Below the pieces are notes generated by a model, which was not told where the DNA came from, searched no databases, and saw nothing but the letters and a program-made list of their open reading frames with translations. A program made the position numbers and the translations under genes. Positions 7,691-13,405 of a stretch of 13,405 bases of DNA are shown here, one piece after another; the first letter of the stretch is position 1, and each line of letters starts with the position of its first letter. This stretch comes from JAQBDA01 sp041301185 (GTDB lineage: Bacteria > Chloroflexota > Anaerolineae > Anaerolineales > UBA4823), in NCBI GenBank assembly GCA_041301185.1, contig JBFYSV010000234.1, forward strand, positions 1-13,405, read 5' to 3'.

Positions 7691-8599
7691 ATGATGCCAG
7701 AAAATATCGAAATCTTACCTGTATCCTTACTCGATGACAATCGTGCGAAGGTGGGAAAGCTGAAACAGCTTGCCCGCCAGCTTGGACTGGAATTTGGCTG
7801 GCATTACCTGCTCGACCTGACCTGGATTATCCAGCAGTTAGGGCCAGTCAAGGGCAAGCGTATTATGGATGCGGGAGCAGGCACCGGCATCATGCAATGG
7901 TATCTCGCAGAAGAGGGCGCCCAGGTGCTCAGTGTGGATCGTGCCAGCCGGGCTAACCTGCCGCTGCGCTTCCGCCGCCGTTATCGAGTGAGCGGGCTGC
8001 GTAAGCAAGATTTACTCCCCTTCCGCCGGACCATCCGATCCTCTCTGCTTGGCACAGGAAAGCTGAAAGCCAGGCTTGCCTCGCAGAGGCGCGATCTGAT
8101 CAGCCTGGGCTCCAGGCAGCGTGCTTACGGGCAGGTGACCATTTACAACCAGGACTTGAAAAACCTGGCAGAAATCCCCGATAACTCGCTGGATGCCGTT
8201 GTGGCAGTCTCTGCCCTGGAGCACAACTCGCCCAATGATCTGCCGCAAGTGGTGGGCGAGCTGCTGCGGGTATTGAAGCCGGGAGCCCCGCTGTTGGCGA
8301 CCCTGGGGGCGGCACCAGGAGTAGACTGGTTCCATATCCCCTCCCAGGGTTGGTGCTATACGGATGCCAGCCTGCGGCGCTGTTTCCAGCTTGCGCCGGA
8401 AACTCCCTCCAATTACGCAAGCTACGATGAGTTGTTCACCTCCCTGCGCGATTGCGCCGAGCTGCGCGATAACCTGGCGCGTTTCTATTTCCAATCCGGC
8501 GAGAACGGCATGCCGTGGGGAAAATGGGATCCACAATACCAGCCAGTTGGGGTGAACAAAATAAAATCAGGAGCTGTCATAGCGACAAATTCACCATGA
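7691..8599 (+). CDS. Class I SAM-dependent methyltransferase
   Basis: A 302-residue Rossmann-fold methyltransferase. Motif I is IMDAGAGTGIMQWYLAEEG (58-76), the acidic end of strand 2 is VDR (82-84), and the later motifs are YNQDLKNLAEIPDNSLDAV (152-170), SALEH (174-178) and LLRVLKPGAPLL (191-202). Between strand 2 and the next motif lies a long Arg/Lys-rich stretch (about 91-147) not usual for the fold. The C-terminal third (IPSQGWCYTDASL and beyond) resembles methyltransferases acting on sugars or small metabolites, but the substrate is unknown. In this neighbourhood O- or N-methylation of the nonulosonic acid or its acyl group is the most likely role. The gene follows the glycosyltransferase by 17 bp and overlaps the carrier protein gene at ATGA. 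Two ATGs (7691 and 7694) are equally possible starts. Confidence 0.85.
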   Translation: MMPENIEILPVSLLDDNRAKVGKLKQLARQLGLEFGWHYLLDLTWIIQQLGPVKGKRIMDAGAGTGIMQWYLAEEGAQVLSVDRASRANLPLRFRRRYRVSGLRKQDLLPFRRTIRSSLLGTGKLKARLASQRRDLISLGSRQRAYGQVTIYNQDLKNLAEIPDNSLDAVVAVSALEHNSPNDLPQVVGELLRVLKPGAPLLATLGAAPGVDWFHIPSQGWCYTDASLRRCFQLAPETPSNYASYDELFTSLRDCAELRDNLARFYFQSGENGMPWGKWDPQYQPVGVNKIKSGAVIATNSP

Positions 8600-8850
8600 G
8601 CACAAATGAAAAACTCGACCTCACCGACCGGATCCAGGCATTGCTTGTCGAATCGCTGCGCGTGCCGCCGGATCAGGTTACATCAGATCTGGCTTTTGGC
8701 GACCTGCCCGCGTGGGATTCGATGGGTCACATGGAAGTCATGATGGCGCTGGAAGCCCAGTTCGGCGTGGAGATTAATGCTGATACCATCGCCGCGCTGA
8801 CCAGCCTACCGGCAATCTCCACCTACCTGCAGGAGAATGGGCATGCCTGA
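8596..8850 (+). CDS. Stand-alone acyl/aminoacyl carrier protein
   Basis: An 84-residue acidic helical protein of the phosphopantetheine-binding carrier family. The attachment motif is AWDSMGHM, with Ser42 as the predicted phosphopantetheine site, followed by the acidic helix II (MEVMMALEAQFGVEI) and the typical helix III region LTSLPAISTYL. The start at 8596 overlaps the methyltransferase stop (ATGA) and gives the normal carrier-protein length; an in-frame ATG at 8515 would add an unrelated 27-residue extension. The gene overlaps the following synthetase-like gene by 8 bp. No ketosynthase or other fatty-acid gene is near, so this is not the housekeeping ACP. Its pairing with an amino acid:[carrier protein] ligase suggests it carries an amino acid as a thioester. 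A phosphopantetheinyl transferase would have to come from elsewhere in the genome. Confidence 0.93.
   Translation: MSTNEKLDLTDRIQALLVESLRVPPDQVTSDLAFGDLPAWDSMGHMEVMMALEAQFGVEINADTIAALTSLPAISTYLQENGHA
8831..8836 (+). promoter_or_regulatory. Ribosome binding site deciding the start of the aminoacyl ligase
   Basis: AGGAGA ends 6 nt before the ATG at 8843. The alternative in-frame ATG at 8837 directly abuts this site, too close for normal initiation, so 8843 is preferred. Confidence 0.55.
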
Positions 8851-10039
8851 GCCAACACACGTCCTGGAAATCACCCCCTCCCTGCCCATTCCTGATTTTC
8901 TGGTCGGCGAGGTGCAATCCAAAATGGCGTATGTGGATGAAGCCATCCTCGCCGCCAAGGTTGCCCCCGCGGGCAACCAGATCCGCCTGACCCTTAGAAA
9001 GCAAGCCGACTCTCAGCGCCAGGCCGAGATCGCGGCCAAAGTCCAGCGAGTAATAACCTCTCTGGTGGAAGGCGCCCTGCAGCCCAAGATCCAGATCCTG
9101 GAAGACGAGCTGCACCGCCCGGTTCCGTACCTGTTTGACCCGCATCCAGAGCTGCTCGCCCGTGGAGAGATCTCCCAGGAAGCACAGGGTATCTTCTCCC
9201 TGGGTCCCCTGGTTACCCGCCTGATCGATTATTTCGAAAAGCGTTTCCTCGAGCTGGCTGCATCCTTCGACGCTGAACCTTACCGCTTCCCCACCCTCAT
9301 CCCGGCTCGCTACCTGGAGCGCGTCAACTATTTTCGCGCCTTCCCCCACTCGCTCACCTTCGCTACCCACCTGCGCGAAGACCTGGACGCCATCGACCAT
9401 TTCGCCCAGCATGCCGCCTGCGACGAGCACGGCTTGAATATACCGCCAGATTCCTTTTCGCCCATCCAGACCTTGCTCTCGCCGGCAGTTTGCTACCACC
9501 TCTATTTCGCCCTGGCAGATCAACCCCTGCCGGGCGGGCAGGTGACTGCCACCGCGGTCAGCAACTGCTTCCGCTATGAATCCACCAATCTGGTTTCGCT
9601 GGAACGCCTGTGGAACTTCACCATGCGCGAGGTGATCTTCGTAGGCTCAAAGGAGTTCGTTCTGGATAACCGCGAGACTGCCCGCCTGCGCATGCGCCAG
9701 GTATTCGAGGAGGTTGGTCTGGCATACCGGGTAGAGAGCGCCACCGACCCCTTTTTTATCGGCGAGTTCCGCAAGCAATCTGTCTTCCAGAGCGCCTTTC
9801 AGCTCAAGTTCGAGATTCGCGCCCGCCTGCCCTTCAAAGACTCAACCCTGGCGGTTGGCTCGTACAACTACCATCAGAACTTCTTCGGTCGCCATTTGAA
9901 TATCAGCCTGCCCGACGGCACACCTGCCCACACGGGCTGCGTGGCTTTCGGGCTGGAGCGCATGGCATACGCCTTCCTGGCTCAATTCGGTCTCGATCCC
10001 CAAAATTGGCCGCCTGCCGTACGGGAGGCTTATCTATGA
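8843..10039 (+). CDS. Amino acid:[carrier protein] ligase (SerRS-like class II synthetase homologue)
   Basis: A 398-residue protein with a class II aminoacyl-tRNA-synthetase core. Motif 2 is NCFRYES (241-247), motif 3 is GCVAFGLERMAYAF (365-378). The zinc-ligand pattern Cys217 (PAVCYHL), Glu263 (MREVIF) and Cys366 (HTGC) is spaced 46 and 103 residues. That spacing matches atypical methanogen-type SerRS and, as I recall, the Bradyrhizobium ligase Bll0957. Known members activate a small amino acid such as glycine or alanine with ATP and load it on the phosphopantetheine of a carrier protein, not on tRNA. Residues 1-110 are an extra N-terminal region; I see no long coiled coil as in bacterial SerRS, so tRNA charging is unlikely. 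The preceding gene encodes a carrier protein and overlaps it, which strongly supports this role. The amino acid used cannot be told from sequence by eye. Confidence 0.87.
   Translation: MPEPTHVLEITPSLPIPDFLVGEVQSKMAYVDEAILAAKVAPAGNQIRLTLRKQADSQRQAEIAAKVQRVITSLVEGALQPKIQILEDELHRPVPYLFDPHPELLARGEISQEAQGIFSLGPLVTRLIDYFEKRFLELAASFDAEPYRFPTLIPARYLERVNYFRAFPHSLTFATHLREDLDAIDHFAQHAACDEHGLNIPPDSFSPIQTLLSPAVCYHLYFALADQPLPGGQVTATAVSNCFRYESTNLVSLERLWNFTMREVIFVGSKEFVLDNRETARLRMRQVFEEVGLAYRVESATDPFFIGEFRKQSVFQSAFQLKFEIRARLPFKDSTLAVGSYNYHQNFFGRHLNISLPDGTPAHTGCVAFGLERMAYAFLAQFGLDPQNWPPAVREAYL
10023..10028 (+). promoter_or_regulatory. Ribosome binding site of the GNAT gene
   Basis: GGGAGG lies 7 nt before the ATG at 10036, inside the end of the ligase gene. 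It favours 10036 over an in-frame ATG at 10006. Confidence 0.55.
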
Positions 10040-10545
10040 GCACTGTCTCCTACCGCACCGCCGTCGAGGCAGATTTCCCCGTCCTGATGGACATGTATAT
10101 CCAGCTCAATACTTTTTTCTACCAGGTGGGCTATCGCTTACCGCATCCGGAGAATGTAGGCGATGTGTGGCTCGACTCGTTCCGGCGCACGCTGGGTCGC
10201 TTCAGCAACGTCTTCATAGCTGAGCTTGATGGGCGGGTTGCCGGCTTCATGCTTTGCCGGCTCAAGCGCGTCCCGGCTTACATGGGCGGCGTGCTGGTGG
10301 GCGAGCTAAGCGATATGTGGATCGATGCCAGCGCCCGCCGGATGGGCATCGGCGACAGGCTCTCCCGCCTGGCGATCGACTGGATGCGCCAGGAAGGCGC
10401 CCACTCGATTGAAATCCAGGTGCTCAAAGACAACGAAGCCAGCTGGAAGCTGTACGAGCGCATGGGTTTCCAGCTTGAGTTCCGCGTGGGGCGCTTGATC
10501 TGGGATGATTATGTGGAAGAGACTGGAGAGGATGCGCCGCGCTAG
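10036..10545 (+). CDS. GNAT-family N-acyltransferase
   Basis: A 169-residue protein with the GNAT fold. The N-terminal RTAVEADFPVLMDMY helix and a central strand-rich part (VFIAELDGRVAGFML, VGELSDMWID) lead to the acyl-CoA pyrophosphate loop RRMGIG (101-106). The C-terminal KDNEASWKLYERMGF (131-145) is the usual family signature. The start ATG at 10036 overlaps the ligase stop (ATGA) and is preceded by a good ribosome site. GNAT enzymes transfer an acyl group from CoA, and in some pathways from a carrier protein, to an amine. In nonulosonate clusters they typically acylate the C5 or C7 amino group of the sugar precursor. Lying directly behind a carrier protein and its loading enzyme, it is one of two candidates for moving the carrier-bound aminoacyl group; this is inference. 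Confidence 0.87.
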   Translation: MSTVSYRTAVEADFPVLMDMYIQLNTFFYQVGYRLPHPENVGDVWLDSFRRTLGRFSNVFIAELDGRVAGFMLCRLKRVPAYMGGVLVGELSDMWIDASARRMGIGDRLSRLAIDWMRQEGAHSIEIQVLKDNEASWKLYERMGFQLEFRVGRLIWDDYVEETGEDAPR

Positions 10546-10566
10546 GCGAAAGGTAGCTGCACCCAC

Positions 10567-11397
10567 ATGCGCCAGATGACGCAAGAAGGGGTCATTGCTA
10601 CCTTGCAGGCAGTGGGTGTGCGCCCCGGCGATGGCTTGTTGGTGCATTCTGCCCTTCATTTCCTGGGGCAGCCGGCGGGCGGCATCAGCATCTACTACCG
10701 GGCAATACAAGCCATCCTGGACGATGGACAGGGGAAACGCTCTCCGCCTGCCGAACTCCGGCAAACCACTGCGCCCGATCCGCCTTTAGCTTCAGGTACA
10801 ATCGCTGTCCCCACGTTCAACTTTGCCTTTGCCAGGGGTGAGCCGTTTGATCCCCAGGACACGCCTTCGGTAGGCATGGGCGCTTTCTCAGAATATGTGC
10901 GCCAGCTCCCCCAGGCGCAGCGCACGCCTCACCCCATGCAATCCTTAGCGGTTGCCGGCTGCCACGCAGATGATCTGGCGAGGCGCGATACCCCCTCCGC
11001 CTTCGATCCCGGCTCAGCTTTTGAGCGCATGCTGGAGCTGGATTTCAAGCTGCTCCTGCTGGGAGCGGATATCCAGGCGGTTGCCATGCTGCACTACTGC
11101 GAGCAGCGCGCCGGGGTTCCCTACCGCTACTGGAAAGACTTCACCGGGCAGGTGAAAACCCCCCAGGGGTGGCAATCCCGCACCTACCGCATGTTTGTGC
11201 GGGATATGCAGATCGACCCCAAGATTGAGCTCTACCCGGTGCAGGACGTCCTGCAACAGCGCGGCCAATGGTCCAGCCAGCCGCTAAATTACGGGCAGAT
11301 CTCGCTGTGCCGCCTGGCCGATTTCGTCACTGTAGTCGATGAATTCCTGATCCGTGATCCCTGGTCGTTGGTTACCAACCGCCCTGTCGGCGTCTGA
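10567..11397 (+). CDS. AAC(3)-family N-acyltransferase
   Basis: A 276-residue member of the antibiotic-NAT/AAC(3) family. Visible motifs are GDGLLVHSAL (21-30), IAVPTFNFAFARGEPFD (79-95), RTPHPMQSLAVAG (119-131, catalytic-type His122), FDPGSAFERM (146-155) and LLGADIQAVAMLHYCEQ (164-180, His176 and Glu179). Family members acetylate aminoglycosides, but many homologues sit in polysaccharide clusters and act on amino sugars. That is far more likely here than resistance. Residues about 54-77 form a Pro/Arg/Gln-rich insertion between the first helix and the GTIAVPTF strand, absent from typical members. The gene starts 21 bp after the GNAT stop with a plausible AAAGGT ribosome site. With the GNAT, carrier protein and ligase it may form an N-acylation module; acyl donor and acceptor are unknown. 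Confidence 0.87.
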   Translation: MRQMTQEGVIATLQAVGVRPGDGLLVHSALHFLGQPAGGISIYYRAIQAILDDGQGKRSPPAELRQTTAPDPPLASGTIAVPTFNFAFARGEPFDPQDTPSVGMGAFSEYVRQLPQAQRTPHPMQSLAVAGCHADDLARRDTPSAFDPGSAFERMLELDFKLLLLGADIQAVAMLHYCEQRAGVPYRYWKDFTGQVKTPQGWQSRTYRMFVRDMQIDPKIELYPVQDVLQQRGQWSSQPLNYGQISLCRLADFVTVVDEFLIRDPWSLVTNRPVGV

Positions 11398-11493
11398 CCT
11401 ATTGAGTCTGCTCATTCTCCCTAGCGCTGAGCAATGTCGAAGCGCCTCTGCGCATGCCTTTGCCAGCAGCCGCTGGTAAGACCACTGTAGCGT

Positions 11494-11514
11494 CGCACTT
11501 CGCACCTCGCACCC
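11494..11514 (+). repeat. Three tandem heptamers CGCAC(T/C)(T/C)
   Basis: CGCACTT, CGCACCT and CGCACCC follow each other without gaps, just before a T-rich tract and the next gene's ribosome site. It may be a simple-sequence repeat that varies between strains or a protein binding site; function unknown. Confidence 0.6.
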
Positions 11515-11534
11515 CAATCTTTTTTATTTCTCAT

Positions 11535-11540
11535 GAGGTA
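11535..11540 (+). promoter_or_regulatory. Ribosome binding site of the DUF4910 gene
   Basis: GAGGTA lies 7 nt before the ATG at 11548 and supports that start. Confidence 0.6.
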
Positions 11541-11547
11541 ACTGTCC

Positions 11548-12855
11548 ATGACCGAGATGCTAGACTTGATCCACGAGCTATGGTTCACCAAACGCGACAT
11601 CATCTCCGATGGCTATGACCGTGCCCTGTACCGCCTGGCACAAGAAACGCCCATGACCGTCCACGAATACCCCACCGGCGAAGCCTGCTGGACCTGGCGC
11701 GTGCCAGAAAAATGGACCTGCCACCAGGCATATTTGGAGACGCTGGACGGGCGCCGCCTGATCGATTATGCCGAGCACCCGCTGCACGTGTTATCTTACT
11801 CGCTGCCTTACGTGGGACTGGTCAGCCGCGAAGAGCTCCTACGCCATCTGCATGTTCACCCGCACAAACCTGAAGCCGTCCCGTTTGTCTTTAAATATTA
11901 CGAGCGAGACTGGGGTCTGTGCACATCCCAAAATGTGCGCGATTCATTGAAGGATCAAGCTTACCAGGTGGTCATTCGCACCAGCTTCGAAAACGGGACG
12001 CTCAAGGTCGGTGAAATTGTCGTACCGGGGGAGAGCGACGAGTGCTTCGTCCTGGCGGCTCATCTATGCCACCCGGCAATGGTTAACGATGACCTGACGG
12101 GTGTAGTGGTCGGGCTGGAAGTGATGCACACCTTGCAATCTTCCGCGCCGCGCCGCTACACGTACCGCTTCCTCATCTTGCCCGAGACGATTGGCTCAGT
12201 GGCATACCTCAGCCATCACGAAGAGCTAATCCCAAAAATGGTCGGCGGCTTATTCCTGGAGATGCTGGGCAACGACTCGCCCCACGCATTGCAGGGCTCA
12301 TTCCAGCCCCACAGCCAGCCAGACCGCTGCCTGGGCTCTGCCCTAAGCGCCATCGACCCGTTGAGCTTTCAAAGCGCCTACCGCACCATCATCGACAACG
12401 ACGAGCGCCAGTTCAACGCACCGGGCGTGCGGGTGCCCATGCTCTCATTGTCGCGGGTAGAAGCCCCGAAATCCTCGGGGTTGCCCCCCTATCCGCAGTA
12501 CCATTCCAGCCTGGATACGCCCGTCATTGTCTCGCAGGAAAGGCTGGAGGCTTCGCGGGATGCTGTCCTGGCCCTGCTCGACGCCTGGGAACACAATCAA
12601 TATGTGGTTAACAATTTCAAAGGCGAGGTGTTCTGCTCGGGCTACGGCATCTGGATCGATCATGCCACCAACCCGGAAGGGCACCGCCGCCTTTTCGAGA
12701 TCATGGAGCGCTGCGACGGCACCCGAACCATAGCAGATATTGCCACTGAGTTGAGCATCCCCTTCCAATCCGCCTGGCAAGTTGTCAGCCTCCTGGAAGA
12801 AAAGGGGCTGGTCTGGCTCAGCCGCGCACCGCACCCTACCCTGCCCGCTGGATAA
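11548..12855 (+). CDS. DUF4910 / M28-like aminopeptidase-fold protein with winged helix
   Basis: A 435-residue protein of the type annotated as DUF4910 with an embedded DUF2172 domain, often found in surface-polysaccharide clusters. It shows an M28-like zinc-peptidase pattern: AAHLCHPAMVNDDL (170-183, ligand candidates His172 and Asp182), LPETIGS (211-217, Glu213 in the catalytic-base position), FLEML (236-240, Glu238) and QYHSSLDTP (317-325, His319). All five expected positions are kept, so a hydrolytic or reverse amidase reaction is plausible. Residues about 370-428 form a C-terminal winged-helix-like domain (GTRTIADIATEL, VVSLLEEKGLVWL). No signal peptide is visible, which suggests a cytoplasmic enzyme. 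The biological reaction of this family is not established. Here it could trim or add an aminoacyl group on the sugar made by the neighbouring genes; that is inference. Confidence 0.87.
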   Translation: MTEMLDLIHELWFTKRDIISDGYDRALYRLAQETPMTVHEYPTGEACWTWRVPEKWTCHQAYLETLDGRRLIDYAEHPLHVLSYSLPYVGLVSREELLRHLHVHPHKPEAVPFVFKYYERDWGLCTSQNVRDSLKDQAYQVVIRTSFENGTLKVGEIVVPGESDECFVLAAHLCHPAMVNDDLTGVVVGLEVMHTLQSSAPRRYTYRFLILPETIGSVAYLSHHEELIPKMVGGLFLEMLGNDSPHALQGSFQPHSQPDRCLGSALSAIDPLSFQSAYRTIIDNDERQFNAPGVRVPMLSLSRVEAPKSSGLPPYPQYHSSLDTPVIVSQERLEASRDAVLALLDAWEHNQYVVNNFKGEVFCSGYGIWIDHATNPEGHRRLFEIMERCDGTRTIADIATELSIPFQSAWQVVSLLEEKGLVWLSRAPHPTLPAG

Positions 12856-13405
12856 TGAGTGCGTATTATTCTGTAAAGAATCACCTGAAGATCGTCCGTT
12901 GGCGCCTCCGGCGGACCGCTGCCTCTCTGCATTGGGGCAAGCCGCGCCTGGCGCAGGCACCGGCTGTGCTGGGAAACGCCATGCCCAAGTCTGGCTCGCA
13001 CCTGATCATCCAGGTCCTGCAGGGACTGACTCGCATCGGGCCTTTTGTCAACCCGGGTTTCCCGCCAGTGAACCGGGCAGAAGACAACCGCAAGCAGCCT
13101 GAGGCTGCCATCCTGGCGAATATCCGCCGCATGCAGCCCGGAGACATTGGCTACGGCTATCTCAGCGCCAGCGAGCCTTTTCTCTCTGCCCTGACACAGA
13201 CCGGGCGGGCGACTGTGTTTGTCTTCCGCGACCCGCGCGATATGATCGTCTCGCATATCTTCTACGCCACCCAGATGCACGCCGGGCACTGGATGCACCG
13301 CTACTACACCGAAGAGTTACACACCATGGAAGAACGCATCCATGCCGCGATCCACGGGGTGGACGTTCCCGGCTCCGAGCTTACCCCGATCCGCCGCCGC
13401 TACGA
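12855..13405 (+). CDS. PAPS-dependent sulfotransferase, 3'-truncated
   Basis: The frame opens at the ATG 12855-12857, which overlaps the preceding TAA (TAATG), and runs past the right edge; 183 residues are visible. The 5'-phosphosulfate-binding loop is MPKSGSHLI (43-51, with Lys45 and Ser46). The 3'-phosphate-binding motif is VFRDPRDMIVSH (123-134, Arg125 and Ser133). Both are standard for sulfotransferases that move sulfate from PAPS to a hydroxyl or amine. The first 40 residues are basic and contain no clear membrane segment. No ribosome site is seen, so translation is probably coupled to the DUF4910 gene. With sat-cysC 10 kb upstream on the same strand, the locus can make and use PAPS, which points to sulfation of the glycan. 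The acceptor is unknown. Confidence 0.9.
   Translation, partial: MSAYYSVKNHLKIVRWRLRRTAASLHWGKPRLAQAPAVLGNAMPKSGSHLIIQVLQGLTRIGPFVNPGFPPVNRAEDNRKQPEAAILANIRRMQPGDIGYGYLSASEPFLSALTQTGRATVFVFRDPRDMIVSHIFYATQMHAGHWMHRYYTEELHTMEERIHAAIHGVDVPGSELTPIRRRY

Larger units (their letters stand above)
11398..11547 (+). other. Longest non-coding gap of the cluster
   Basis: This 150-bp stretch separates the AAC(3)-like gene from the DUF4910 gene. I see no credible gene in it. It holds a small hairpin (CCAGC at 11463-11467 with GCTGG at 11472-11476), a triple heptamer repeat (11494-11514) and a T-rich tract around 11519-11530. The small hairpin is about 40 bp before the T-run, so this does not look like a classical terminator. 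A promoter here is possible, but I cannot identify convincing -35/-10 boxes. Confidence 0.5.

Noticed and set aside
8515..8595. Upstream start giving a 111-residue carrier protein
   Set aside because: The extra 27 residues are out-of-frame methyltransferase sequence; the ATGA overlap at 8596 gives the standard carrier-protein length.
8774..9523. Open frame on the - strand (249 codons) opposite the aminoacyl ligase
   Set aside because: No domain is recognised and it overlaps three confirmed features; it is a coding shadow.
10006..10035. Upstream ATG for the GNAT gene
   Set aside because: The good ribosome site GGGAGG at 10023-10028 and the ATGA overlap point to 10036, where the GNAT fold begins.
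8843..10039. Housekeeping seryl-tRNA synthetase
   Set aside because: No bacterial SerRS coiled-coil arm is seen, the core is of the zinc type, and the gene overlaps a carrier-protein gene.
10567..11397. Aminoglycoside resistance gene
   Set aside because: The AAC(3) fold is present, but the glycan-cluster context and the divergent insertion make a sugar N-acyltransferase much more likely.
11463..11530. Rho-independent terminator after the AAC(3)-like gene
   Set aside because: The only hairpin has a 5-bp stem and sits about 40 bp before the T-rich tract, so the required hairpin-T-run unit is missing.

Overview
The window is 13.4 kb of GC-rich bacterial DNA carrying twelve tightly packed genes, all on the + strand. 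They are separated by 0-50 bp or overlap by a few bases, except for one 150-bp gap near the right end. Both edges cut through a gene. Gene content, the Sat-CysC fusion and overall protein style suggest an environmental bacterium, possibly Chloroflexota (Anaerolineae). That placement is an impression only, because the window holds no phylogenetic marker. No RNA genes, CRISPR arrays, integrases or transposases were seen.

Left part (1-5980): sugar-acid synthesis and sulfate activation. The genes are a 5'-truncated NeuB-type nonulosonate synthase without a SAF domain, a bifunctional ATP sulfurylase/APS kinase (PAPS formation), a PtmA-like short-chain dehydrogenase, a CMP-nonulosonate synthetase (NeuA type), and a second NeuB. 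The second NeuB is fused through a SAF domain to a xylose-isomerase-like TIM barrel. Together these make and activate a sialic-acid-like (nonulosonic) sugar.

Middle (6024-8599): a GT-B glycosyltransferase of capsule/Kdo-transferase type, which could attach the activated sugar, and a class I SAM methyltransferase with an unusual basic insertion.

Right-middle (8596-11397): the most unusual part. A stand-alone carrier protein overlaps a seryl-tRNA-synthetase-like amino acid:[carrier protein] ligase with an intact zinc site. These are followed by a GNAT acyltransferase and an AAC(3)-family N-acyltransferase. The arrangement suggests that an amino acid is activated, parked on the carrier protein and passed to an amino group of the sugar.

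Right end (11398-13405): a short non-coding gap with a heptamer repeat and a T-run, then a DUF4910/M28-like zinc aminopeptidase-fold protein with a C-terminal winged helix, and the start of a PAPS-dependent sulfotransferase. With Sat-CysC at the other end, the locus can both make PAPS and use it.

Overall hypothesis: a surface glycan locus producing a nonulosonic acid decorated by aminoacylation, acylation, methylation and sulfation. The early steps (nucleotide-sugar dehydratase, aminotransferase, hydrolysing epimerase) are not in the window and may lie upstream of base 1.
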